Below are positions 8,023-14,776 of a stretch of DNA of 27,223 nt, piece after piece. Both the position numbers and the translations under genes were made by a program. A model generated the notes under the pieces. The model did no database searches, was not told where the DNA came from, and saw nothing but the letters and a program-made list of their open reading frames with translations. Numbering within the stretch: position 1 is the first letter of the stretch; each line of letters starts with the position of its first letter. Origin of the DNA: GCA-2733415 sp049609325 (GTDB taxonomy: Bacteria > Bacteroidota > Bacteroidia > Flavobacteriales > Flavobacteriaceae); contig JBMYYK010000031.1 of assembly GCA_049609325.1 (NCBI GenBank), positions 1-27,223 of the forward strand, written 5' to 3'.

Positions 8023-8673
8023 TTACAACTTTTCTCCAAAGGCTAAATCGCCAGCATCACCTAAACCAGGTACAATATACGCATGGTTGTTTAATACGCT
8101 GTCTACCGCGCCTAACCATAGTGTGACGTTATCTGGTAAATGCTTTAAAACATGATTAACTCCTTGTTGACTACCAATTAAAGCCGCAATGTGAATGTGT
8201 TTGGCATTACCTCGAGTTTTTAAAATATCTAGAGCAGTTAGTATTGATGCGCCAGAAGCTAACATAGGATCTGAAAGAATGACTGTTTTATGATCAATGC
8301 TCGGACAGGTAAAATAATCGGCTTCAATATCAAAACTATGGTCTTTTTGAGTAGCTCTAAACGCGCCAATAAATCCATTTTCTGCCTTATCAAAGTAATT
8401 CAGGAAACCTTGGTGAAAAGGCAGACCTGCCCGCATAATTGTTGTTAAAACAACATCATTTGTTGGTAGATTAATTTTTGATACCCCTAGTGGAGTAGTC
8501 ACTTCAGTAGTTGTGTAGTTTAGTTGTTTACTAATTTCATAAGCAAAAATTTCTCCCATACGTTCTAGGTTTCTTCTAAAACGCATCGCATCTTTCTGTA
8601 TAGAGGCGTCTCTTATTTCTGAAAGAAATGTATTGAGTATAGAGTTTTGATCACTTAAATTTATATAACTCAT
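8023..8673 (-). CDS. upp: Uracil phosphoribosyltransferase
   Basis: Makes UMP from uracil and PRPP in pyrimidine salvage, in the cytoplasm. The 216-residue protein shows the PRPP-binding loop VILSDPMLASGASILTALD (about residues 130-148), the MRAGLPFHQGF segment (about 80-90) and the C-terminal GLGDAGDLAFG motif that contacts uracil. Length matches the family. The start codon is 1 bp after the stop of the glutaminyl cyclase gene, so the two are almost certainly cotranscribed; the pairing is metabolically unexpected. Confidence 0.96.
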   Translation of the reverse strand: MSYINLSDQNSILNTFLSEIRDASIQKDAMRFRRNLERMGEIFAYEISKQLNYTTTEVTTPLGVSKINLPTNDVVLTTIMRAGLPFHQGFLNYFDKAENGFIGAFRATQKDHSFDIEADYFTCPSIDHKTVILSDPMLASGASILTALDILKTRGNAKHIHIAALIGSQQGVNHVLKHLPDNVTLWLGAVDSVLNNHAYIVPGLGDAGDLAFGEKL

Positions 8674-8674
8674 A

Positions 8675-9709
8675 CTAGTGAATTAGTTTAATTTCAAATA
8701 GTTTATCCCAATTTTTACCAGTAACAAAAATGGTATTAGTGTCTGGGTTATAGGCGATACCATTTAATACATTCAGGTTGGCATGCTGAGTCACTTTTTT
8801 ACGTAGCGAGTTACAATTAACAACAGCTTCAACTTCACCATTAGCAGGATTGATAATAGCAATACCATTACGCTCGTAGATATTGGCGTAAATTTTACCG
8901 TCAATCCATTCTAATTCATTTACACTGTTAATTCTACTACTACTATTATAGATTTGTATGTAATCTTCTTCTTCTAAGGTGTCTGGATTTAAGCTCCATA
9001 TTTTTTCTGTACCATCAGATTTGTATAATTTTTTACCATCATTACAGATTCCCCATCCTTCATTACTTTTTTTATAATTGAAGGTTTTTGTTTTTGTAAA
9101 ATCTTCTGGGTTGTAAACAAAACCAATATGTTCTCGCCAAGTTAATTGGTACAGCGCATCGTTTAAAAATGTTAAGCCTTCACCAAAATGTTTAGGGTCT
9201 AAATCTATTTTTTGCAATACCTCACCAGTTTTGTAATCTATTTTCCTTAAAGATGATTTGCCATACTGCCCAGTACTTTCATAGAGCTCTCCTTTATAAA
9301 ATTCTAAACCTTGGGTATAAGCATTAATATCATGCGGGTACTCATTAATAATTTCAAAATTAAGCACCTTTGGTTTGTGTTGTGCTAAAACTTCAATTTG
9401 TTGTTTTAAAATAACAATATCATCGTTATAATTAAAAGTAGCTTTAAGCGTTTTAGTCCCTAATTTCCCAGAGTTAAACGTAAATGTTGGTTCTTCAATT
9501 TTTACATCATCGATAAAGTAAGATAGATTACTGATGTCATGATTTTTTTTGTTGATTACAGAGAAGGTTAGGGGCGAACCAAAGCTCACTTTTCCTTTTT
9601 TTGCACTAGTTTCTATAGAAAATAATTTATTTACATCTTTTTCTTCTTCAGTACAGCTAAAAAAGATGATACTTAAAAATATGATTGTGAATACGTTAAG
9701 AGTTTTCAT
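8675..9709 (-). CDS. Glutaminyl-peptide cyclotransferase, plant-type, lipoprotein
   Basis: Converts N-terminal Gln of peptides or proteins to pyroglutamate. The start is set at 9709, since MKTLNVFTIIFLSIIFFSC forms a lipoprotein signal with the lipidated Cys at residue 19; an ATG eight codons upstream (9733) is less suitable. The mature part (344 aa in total) has an N-terminal Ig-like segment (about 25-110), then a five-bladed beta-propeller of the Glu_cyclase_2 type with YTQGLEFYKGELYESTGQYG (about 153-172), FGEGLTFL and NVLNGIAYNP. It would face the periplasm, where it can act on exported proteins starting with Gln, three of which are encoded in this window. It heads the operon with upp and is transcribed divergently from ffs. 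Confidence 0.92.
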   Translation of the reverse strand: MKTLNVFTIIFLSIIFFSCTEEEKDVNKLFSIETSAKKGKVSFGSPLTFSVINKKNHDISNLSYFIDDVKIEEPTFTFNSGKLGTKTLKATFNYNDDIVILKQQIEVLAQHKPKVLNFEIINEYPHDINAYTQGLEFYKGELYESTGQYGKSSLRKIDYKTGEVLQKIDLDPKHFGEGLTFLNDALYQLTWREHIGFVYNPEDFTKTKTFNYKKSNEGWGICNDGKKLYKSDGTEKIWSLNPDTLEEEDYIQIYNSSSRINSVNELEWIDGKIYANIYERNGIAIINPANGEVEAVVNCNSLRKKVTQHANLNVLNGIAYNPDTNTIFVTGKNWDKLFEIKLIH

Positions 9710-9764
9710 GCTAATAGTTTGATTTTTTAGCAAGGTAAATCAATTAAATCAGATTAAAAAATGA

Positions 9765-9794
9765 TTGTGTACAATGAAAAAGGTTGTATATTTG
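9765..9794 (+). promoter_or_regulatory. Bacteroidetes-type promoter for the SRP RNA
   Basis: The -33 TTG is at 9765-9767 and the -7 TATATTTG at 9787-9794, a full match to TAnnTTTG, separated by 19 bp. The RNA's first paired base (9799) lies 5 nt downstream, as expected for a start site. Confidence 0.85.
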
Positions 9795-9798
9795 CAGC

Positions 9799-9891
9799 GG
9801 CAAGTCCTACACAACTAGCTCCTGTTGAATCCTCCAGGGCGGGAACGCAGCAAAGGTAGATGGTTGAGCAGTGTGATGTAGGGAGCTTGCC
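9799..9891 (+). ncRNA. ffs: Signal recognition particle RNA (small bacterial type)
   Basis: About 93 nt. The ends pair (GGCAAG 9799-9804 with CTTGCC 9886-9891). The apical region carries the conserved SRP domain IV core: CCAGGGC, a GGAA-type tetraloop, then GCAGCAAAGGTAGA. There is no Alu domain, so this is the 4.5S form. It binds Ffh and its receptor FtsY for cotranslational membrane targeting. A T-run follows directly at 9892-9898 and with the closing stem can act as terminator. A perfect Bacteroidetes promoter precedes it. Confidence 0.95.
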
Positions 9892-9946
9892 TTTTTTTAT
9901 GCACTAATGTTTCCTTGTGCGCCCAACGATGATATTTCCAATTTTA

Positions 9947-9981
9947 TTTGCCTATACTTCATTTCAAAAAGTGTATTTTTA
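9947..9981 (+). promoter_or_regulatory. Putative promoter for the SDR gene
   Basis: TTTG at 9947-9950 and TATTTTTA at 9974-9981 are separated by 23 bp. The -7 box differs from TAnnTTTG only in the last base. It lies about 40 bp before the ATG at 10021. Confidence 0.45.
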
Positions 9982-10020
9982 CTGCGTTTTTAAGCATTAA
10001 ATTATATTAAAATCAAGCTA

Positions 10021-10827
10021 ATGTCAAAAGTTGTATTAATTACTGGTGGCTCTTCAGGTATTGGGAAATCTGTAGCGCATTTTCTTACCAATAAAGGTTT
10101 TATAGTTTACGGTACAAGTAGAAATCCGCAACGAATTACTGAGCAATTGCCATTTAAATTAATAGCTTTAGACGTTACAGATGCTGCAACTATTACCACA
10201 GCGGTAGATACTATTATAGCAAATGAAGGACGTTTAGATATTGTTATTAATAACGCTGGAGTAGGAATTACTGGACCAATAGAAGAAACGCCAGATAAAG
10301 AAATCAAGCATGCTTTTCAAACGAATGTATTTGGACCGTTAGATGTTATTAAAGCAGTCTTACCGCAAATGCGTAAGCAAGGCAGCGGATTAATCATTAA
10401 TGTAACCTCTATAGCTGGGTATATGGGCTTGCCCTATCGCGGTGTATACTCTGCAACTAAAGGAACGTTAGAATTACTTACTGAAGCTTTGCGTATGGAA
10501 ATTAAAGATTTTAATATTCAAATGACCAATATTGCTCCTGGAGATTTTGCAACTAATATAGCTTCAGGACGATACCATTCGCCAGTTTTAGACAATTCAC
10601 CTTACAAAATACCATACGGCAATACTCTTGCATTAATGAATGAACATGTAGACCAAGGGAATGATCCTATTGAAATGGCTGAAGCTATTTACAGTATTAT
10701 TAATACTAAAACCCCAAAAATACATTATAAAGTAGGGGCATTTATGCAAAAGTTTTCTATTGTATTAAAGCGTATATTACCAGATACTGTTTACGAGAAA
10801 CTATTATTAAATCATTATAAATTATAA
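10021..10827 (+). CDS. SDR family oxidoreductase
   Basis: A 268-residue classical short-chain dehydrogenase/reductase. The Rossmann motif TGGSSGIG is at residues 8-15, NNAGVG near residue 79, the catalytic Ser in NVTSIAGYMG, and the YSATK catalytic Tyr143/Lys147. The Arg in TSRN after the second strand suggests NADP(H) preference. Substrate cannot be predicted; the C-terminal part resembles SDRs acting on lipids, ketones or retinol-like alcohols. It is followed by the transaldolase-like gene after 39 bp containing a hairpin, so the two may share a transcript, though no functional link is apparent. Confidence 0.93.
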   Translation: MSKVVLITGGSSGIGKSVAHFLTNKGFIVYGTSRNPQRITEQLPFKLIALDVTDAATITTAVDTIIANEGRLDIVINNAGVGITGPIEETPDKEIKHAFQTNVFGPLDVIKAVLPQMRKQGSGLIINVTSIAGYMGLPYRGVYSATKGTLELLTEALRMEIKDFNIQMTNIAPGDFATNIASGRYHSPVLDNSPYKIPYGNTLALMNEHVDQGNDPIEMAEAIYSIINTKTPKIHYKVGAFMQKFSIVLKRILPDTVYEKLLLNHYKL

Positions 10828-10850
10828 ATACTCATAAATTGAGGTATTTA
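10825..10850 (+). other. Hairpin between the SDR and transaldolase genes
   Basis: The arms TAAATACTCA (10825-10834) and TGAGGTATTTA (10840-10850) pair with one bulged base around a 5-nt loop. The left arm includes the SDR stop codon. No T-run follows, so it is more likely an mRNA processing or attenuating structure than a full terminator. Confidence 0.45.
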
Positions 10851-10866
10851 TCTTAAAACGAAACCT

Positions 10867-11523
10867 ATGAAATTTTTTATTGATACTGCAAATTTAGAGC
10901 AAATAAAAGAAGCTCAAGCCTTAGGAGTTTTAGATGGTGTAACAACCAATCCGTCATTAATGGCTAAAGAAGGAATAACCGGAACAGATAATATTTTAAA
11001 GCACTACGTAGATATTTGTAATATTGTTGACGGAGATGTAAGTGCAGAAGTTATTTCTACAGATTATGAAGGCATGATTAGGGAAGGGGAAGCGTTAGCA
11101 GAATTGCACGACCAAATTGTTGTAAAATTACCAATGATAAAAGATGGCGTAAAAGCGGCAAAATACTTTAGTGATAAAGGTATTCGTACAAATGTAACTT
11201 TGGTGTTTTCTGCTGGTCAGGCGTTATTAGCAGCCAAAGCAGGAGCAACATATGTATCACCATTTATTGGACGTTTAGATGATATTTCAACAGATGGGTT
11301 GAATTTAATAGCAGAAATTAGACAGATTTTTGACAACTATTCTTTTGACACACAAATATTAGCTGCATCTGTTCGCCATACCATGCATGTGATTGATTGT
11401 GCTAAAATAGGTGCCGATGTCATGACAGGACCACTAAGTTCAATAGAAGGTTTATTAAAACACCCTTTAACTGATATTGGTTTGGCTAAGTTTTTAGCAG
11501 ACTACGAGAAAGGAAATAAGTAG
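10867..11523 (+). CDS. Transaldolase of the small TAL/FSA family; active site looks like transaldolase
   Basis: A 218-residue TIM-barrel class I aldolase family protein, of the size shared by E. coli fructose-6-phosphate aldolase (FSA) and small transaldolases such as that of Thermoplasma. The Schiff-base Lys is K87 in VVKLPM. FIDTANL and GVTTNPSL at the N-terminus are family signatures. Two discriminating positions point to transaldolase: Glu61 in SAEV, where FSA has Gln, and Phe133 in VSPFIGR, where FSA has Tyr. It would transfer a dihydroxyacetone unit between sedoheptulose-7-P and glyceraldehyde-3-P, matching the split transketolase 3 kb away. Annotation pipelines often name such proteins fsa; the residues argue against that. 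A strong terminator follows. Confidence 0.92.
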   Translation: MKFFIDTANLEQIKEAQALGVLDGVTTNPSLMAKEGITGTDNILKHYVDICNIVDGDVSAEVISTDYEGMIREGEALAELHDQIVVKLPMIKDGVKAAKYFSDKGIRTNVTLVFSAGQALLAAKAGATYVSPFIGRLDDISTDGLNLIAEIRQIFDNYSFDTQILAASVRHTMHVIDCAKIGADVMTGPLSSIEGLLKHPLTDIGLAKFLADYEKGNK

Positions 11524-11544
11524 TTCATCTACTGTATTGATCAT

Positions 11545-11574
11545 AAAAAAGGCTACAATTTACAGCCTTTTTTT
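11545..11574. terminator. Terminator between the transaldolase and smpB
   Basis: AAAAAAGGCT (11545-11554) pairs with AGCCTTTTTT (11564-11573) around a 9-nt loop. The A- and T-runs make it usable from both strands, between convergent genes. Confidence 0.88.
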
Positions 11575-11575
11575 A

Positions 11576-12037
11576 TTATCTAAAATTTTTCTTAATTCTA
11601 TCTAAATCACGTTTGTTGTCGCGGTCTTTTAAGGTATTGCGTTTGTCGTGTAATTTCTTTCCTCTACATAAGGCAATATGTAATTTGGCTAGACCTTTAT
11701 CATTTAAAAACAGACGTAATGGTACTATAGTTAAACCGGTATTTTTTACCTCTCTATGCAGTTTTTTGAGCTCTTTTTTGTTTAATAATAGTTTACGTTC
11801 CCTACGCATTTGATGGTTAAAGTAAGTTGCGTGAGAGTATTCGTCTATATACATGTTAATTACAAACAACTCACCACGCTCATTAAACTCACAAAAACTT
11901 TCTGTAATGGTAGCTTTTCCTTCTCTAATAGACTTAATTTCGGTACCTACAAGCATTATTCCAGCATCATAGGTATCTAAAATTTCGTACTCGAAACGCG
12001 CTTTTTTATTTTGTATGTTGATGTTCTTCTGTTTCAT
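11576..12037 (-). CDS. smpB: SsrA-binding protein SmpB
   Basis: A 153-residue RNA-binding protein that carries tmRNA to stalled ribosomes in trans-translation. Signatures are NKKARFEYEILDTYDAGI at the N-terminus, GTEIKSIREGKA (about 31-42), the HHM-like STYFNHQ segment read here as ATYFNHQMRRERKLLLNK, and GKKLHDKR. The basic C-terminal tail (RDNKRDLDRIKKNFR) is the part that inserts in the decoding centre. Length is typical. The tmRNA gene itself is not in this window. Confidence 0.97.
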   Translation of the reverse strand: MKQKNINIQNKKARFEYEILDTYDAGIMLVGTEIKSIREGKATITESFCEFNERGELFVINMYIDEYSHATYFNHQMRRERKLLLNKKELKKLHREVKNTGLTIVPLRLFLNDKGLAKLHIALCRGKKLHDKRNTLKDRDNKRDLDRIKKNFR

Positions 12038-12044
12038 TACTCTA

Positions 12045-12052
12045 CAAAAATA
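12045..12052 (-). promoter_or_regulatory. Putative -7 element for smpB
   Basis: The minus strand reads TATTTTTG, matching TAnnTTTG. It ends 8 bp before the ATG at 12037, so transcription would begin about at the start codon and give an almost leaderless smpB mRNA. No good -33 box is seen. Confidence 0.45.
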
Positions 12053-12083
12053 GAATTAGTTTTTAAACGATCTGAAATTTATA

Positions 12084-12773
12084 TTATTTCTTATAAAAAG
12101 GAATGAAGTAGTTAATTGTGTAACCAAAGCCAACTCCCCAATTAGAATCTTGATAGGTTCTACCAAATCCAGGAATATATAAATTATCAAAACCATCTGG
12201 GGAAGTATTACTAACAAGGTTTTTCAATTGCGCATTTACACCAAGGTAAAGGTTGTTAAATACTTCAGCTTTTATACCAACAATCAATTCTACCCAATGA
12301 GACGTCGTAACATCAAAGTTTTGTGAGTTATTTTGTGCACCAACTTCTTCCCAATATCCACCATTGGAGTTGTATATGCTATAACTATTTAAGGTATGAG
12401 AAAATGAACTAGCACCATAGCGTAATCCTACATAAATGGCATTTTCCATATCCAGCCAGTTTTCATAGGCATTATAGTCTACACCAATATTAAAATAACT
12501 GCCTTTGGTAGTAAAGTTTACTTGAGTTTCATCAATAGTTCTGTTTTCATGACCAAACGCTCCAGCAATATAGTAGCGTTTAGAAAATTTATAGTCGGCG
12601 TTAATTTCAAATGCGGTATAATCATCAATAAAAAATGATTTGGCAAATTTTGATACGTCAGCTCCAACACGAAGTCCATAACGCTGTGTTGGTATAGAGT
12701 CTTTTCTAGAATTTTCTTGCGCATTAAGCACAAATGAAACCATTAAACTAATGATAAATATGTACGTGCGCAT
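12084..12773 (-). CDS. DUF6048 family outer-membrane-type protein
   Basis: I start at 12773 (MRTYIFIISLMVS), where a signal peptide ending LNA precedes Gln; the upstream ATG at 12803 would put charged residues before it. The 229-residue product has alternating hydrophobic and polar strands with aromatic ends (YGLRVGADVSKFAKSFF, AIYVGLRYGASSF, WGVGFGYTINYFIPFYKK), consistent with a small outer-membrane beta-barrel. The C-terminus ends in aromatic and Lys residues rather than the classical Phe. It overlaps the end of the DUF6452 gene by 26 bp and the two form a pair I recall as conserved in Flavobacteriia. Function unknown. Confidence 0.85.
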   Translation of the reverse strand: MRTYIFIISLMVSFVLNAQENSRKDSIPTQRYGLRVGADVSKFAKSFFIDDYTAFEINADYKFSKRYYIAGAFGHENRTIDETQVNFTTKGSYFNIGVDYNAYENWLDMENAIYVGLRYGASSFSHTLNSYSIYNSNGGYWEEVGAQNNSQNFDVTTSHWVELIVGIKAEVFNNLYLGVNAQLKNLVSNTSPDGFDNLYIPGFGRTYQDSNWGVGFGYTINYFIPFYKK

Positions 12774-13266
12774 TGTTTGAGTTTTCAAGTGTAGTATTTT
12801 CAATAGTTGAGTTTAAAATCCAGTTGTCTGTATCTGCAGTAAACCCGAAGTTTAGGTCTTTAAATATATTTTTGAACCCACAGGCTTTAGAGATATAAAC
12901 TTGTTTGTTGGTATAGGTTATTGTAACATCGTCTTCATTTCCTGTAGCAAAGTCATCAGAATCATCATCTGGCGTGCCGTTATCATTCACCTCATAATCT
13001 TTAATTAATGTATAAGACGTGTTATTTTCTAACATGCGTAACGGTATGGCAATAGAATCTCTTGTACTTTCTACACCATATGATAGACTATGGTTTTCAC
13101 CAACTATTAATAAATTAGTGACAGCTTTAGGAGTATCTGTATGTGCAATATCATAAAAACGAATGACTAATTGTGCCGTGTCAGCATTAGTATCTGTGCA
13201 GATATCATCTTTTTCACAGCCAACGCATAAAGTTAACAGTGCAATTATAAAAAGTAGTTTTTTCAT
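12748..13266 (-). CDS. DUF6452 family lipoprotein
   Basis: The start is placed at 13266, because MKKLLFIIALLTLCVGC is a lipoprotein signal with the lipidated Cys at residue 17; an in-frame ATG 17 codons upstream (13317) is unlikely. The 172-residue product continues EKDDICTDTNADTAQLVIRF, the typical opening of this Bacteroidetes domain, and is rich in Asp and Thr with a stretch NDNGTPDDDSDDFATGNEDD that could bind divalent cation. Its 3' end overlaps the DUF6048 gene by 26 bp, pointing to translational coupling and joint function at the outer membrane. The role is unknown. Confidence 0.85.
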   Translation of the reverse strand: MKKLLFIIALLTLCVGCEKDDICTDTNADTAQLVIRFYDIAHTDTPKAVTNLLIVGENHSLSYGVESTRDSIAIPLRMLENNTSYTLIKDYEVNDNGTPDDDSDDFATGNEDDVTITYTNKQVYISKACGFKNIFKDLNFGFTADTDNWILNSTIENTTLENSNNAHVHIYH

Positions 13267-13285
13267 AAATTTATTTTGAAAGAAA

Positions 13286-13293
13286 CAAAAATA
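13286..13293 (-). promoter_or_regulatory. Putative -7 element for the DUF6452/DUF6048 pair
   Basis: The minus strand reads TATTTTTG, matching TAnnTTTG, 20 bp before the ATG at 13266. The -33 region is poor. Confidence 0.45.
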
Positions 13294-13360
13294 ACAGAAT
13301 CTGAATGATATTATCATAAAAATCGCTTAAGTTTTATTATTTTGCAGGTCTTATTTAGGG

Positions 13361-13381
13361 ATGATTTCTCTCCCACGCTGA
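13361..13381 (+). CDS. Possible six-codon leader peptide MISLPR upstream of rocD
   Basis: An ATG preceded by AGGG opens a six-codon frame ending in a CGC arginine codon directly before TGA. It lies 75 bp upstream of rocD, whose product degrades the arginine breakdown product ornithine. It overlaps the left arm of a long hairpin. Such a short frame can arise by chance, so this is a proposal. Confidence 0.25.
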   Translation: MISLPR

Positions 13382-13419
13382 ATTTTCGAGTACTTTTTCG
13401 AAAGGATAAAGGTAGAGAA
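13366..13419 (+). promoter_or_regulatory. Extended hairpin in the rocD leader
   Basis: The outer arms 13366-13374 (TTCTCTCCC) and 13411-13419 (GGTAGAGAA) pair with one mismatch. The inner arms TTTCGA (13384-13389) and TCGAAA (13398-13403) pair around an 8-nt loop. The element lies 38 bp before the rocD ATG. No T-run follows, so any control would be at translation or mRNA stability rather than classical termination. Confidence 0.45.
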
Positions 13420-13456
13420 GGAATGGTTATTTTATGTATTTTAAATTATTAAAAAA

Positions 13457-14701
13457 ATGGCTGTTTTAGAACACGTAACGTCACAACAAGCAATTGAATT
13501 AGAAGACAAACATGGTGCACACAATTACCACCCATTACCTGTAGTATTATCTAAAGGTGAAGGCGTTTATGTTTGGGATGTAGAAGGAAAGAAATATTAC
13601 GATTTTTTATCGGCATATTCTGCAGTAAATCAAGGGCATTGTCACCCAAAAATTGTTGGAGCAATGGTAAATCAAGCTCAACAATTAACTTTAACTTCTA
13701 GAGCATTTTATAACGATGTTTTAGGGAAGTATGAAAAATATGCAACTGAATTATTTGGTTTTGATAAGTTGTTACCAATGAACACAGGAGCTGAAGCTGT
13801 AGAAACAGCATTGAAATTATGTAGAAAATGGGCATACGAGAAAAAAGGACTGTCAGAAAATGAGGCAGAAATTATTGTATGTGAAAATAACTTTCATGGT
13901 CGTACTACTACAATTATATCATTTTCTAATGATCCCGTAGCAAGAACAAACTTTGGACCATTTACGAATGGTTTTATCAAAATTGAATACGACAATTTAA
14001 ACGCTTTAGAAGAGGTGTTAAAAACCAATAAGAACGTTGCTGGTTTTATGGCAGAACCTATTCAAGGTGAAGCTGGTGTATATGTGCCTTCTGAAGGCTA
14101 TTTAGCAGGAGCAAAAGCGTTATGTGAAAAACACAACGTATTATTTATTGCTGATGAGGTACAGACAGGTATAGCACGTACAGGAAAATTAGTATGTGTA
14201 GATCACGAAAATGTAACTCCAGATATTTTAATATTAGGAAAAGCATTAAGCGGTGGAGCTTATCCAGTATCGGCAGTTTTAGCAAACAATGATATTATGG
14301 ATGTTATTCAACCAGGAAATCACGGTAGTACATTTGGTGGTAATCCTGTTGCTGCTGCAGTAGCCATAGCTGCCTTAGATGTTGTTCAGGAAGAAAAACT
14401 GGCTGAAAATGCTGAGGTTTTAGGTCAGGTATTCCGTACTGAAATGAATAAATTTATAGAAACAAGTTCTATTGCTACTTTAGTTAGAGGTAAAGGCTTG
14501 TTAAATGCAGTTGTTATTAATGACTCTGAAGACAGTGATACTGCTTGGAATATATGTATGAAACTTCGTGATAATGGCTTATTGGCTAAACCAACTCATG
14601 GTAACATTATCCGTTTTGCACCACCTTTAGTAATGACTAAAGAGCAGTTATTAGATTGTGTCTCTATCATTACAACAACTCTAAAAGAGTTTGAAAAGTA
14701 A
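13457..14701 (+). CDS. rocD: Ornithine aminotransferase
   Basis: A 414-residue class III PLP-dependent aminotransferase that converts ornithine and 2-oxoglutarate to glutamate semialdehyde and glutamate, in arginine/ornithine catabolism towards proline and glutamate. The N-terminus (MAVLEHVTSQQAIELEDKHG, then AHNYHPLPVVLSKGEGVYVW) is characteristic of OAT. The PLP-phosphate and ring contacts lie in NTGAEAVETALKL and ADEVQTGIARTGK, and the Schiff-base Lys is K262 in ILGKALSGGAYP. Length is normal. It stands alone on its strand between divergent DUF6452 and a convergent transketolase, with a long structured leader and a strong bidirectional terminator. Confidence 0.96.
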   Translation: MAVLEHVTSQQAIELEDKHGAHNYHPLPVVLSKGEGVYVWDVEGKKYYDFLSAYSAVNQGHCHPKIVGAMVNQAQQLTLTSRAFYNDVLGKYEKYATELFGFDKLLPMNTGAEAVETALKLCRKWAYEKKGLSENEAEIIVCENNFHGRTTTIISFSNDPVARTNFGPFTNGFIKIEYDNLNALEEVLKTNKNVAGFMAEPIQGEAGVYVPSEGYLAGAKALCEKHNVLFIADEVQTGIARTGKLVCVDHENVTPDILILGKALSGGAYPVSAVLANNDIMDVIQPGNHGSTFGGNPVAAAVAIAALDVVQEEKLAENAEVLGQVFRTEMNKFIETSSIATLVRGKGLLNAVVINDSEDSDTAWNICMKLRDNGLLAKPTHGNIIRFAPPLVMTKEQLLDCVSIITTTLKEFEK

Positions 14702-14720
14702 TTCAAAACTAGATTAACAT

Positions 14721-14754
14721 AAAAAAAGCCACTCAATATTGAGTGGCTTTTTTT
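14721..14754. terminator. Bidirectional terminator between rocD and transketolase
   Basis: A perfect palindrome: an A-run, GCCACTCAAT, ATTGAGTGGC, then a T-run. It serves both convergent genes. The core stem GCCACTCAA recurs in the terminator at 26507-26535. Confidence 0.95.
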
Positions 14755-14776
14755 ATGTATTGTTATAAGAATAAAA

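Noticed and set aside
7947..8039. Upstream start for the beta-helix lipoprotein overlapping upp
   Set aside because: The added 31 residues precede a perfect lipoprotein signal, so the start at 7946 is preferred.
9917..9932. GCCCAACGATGA near the SDR promoter, partly complementary to the repeats at 2755-2817
   Set aside because: The match is only a few bases and no structure or repeat extends from it.
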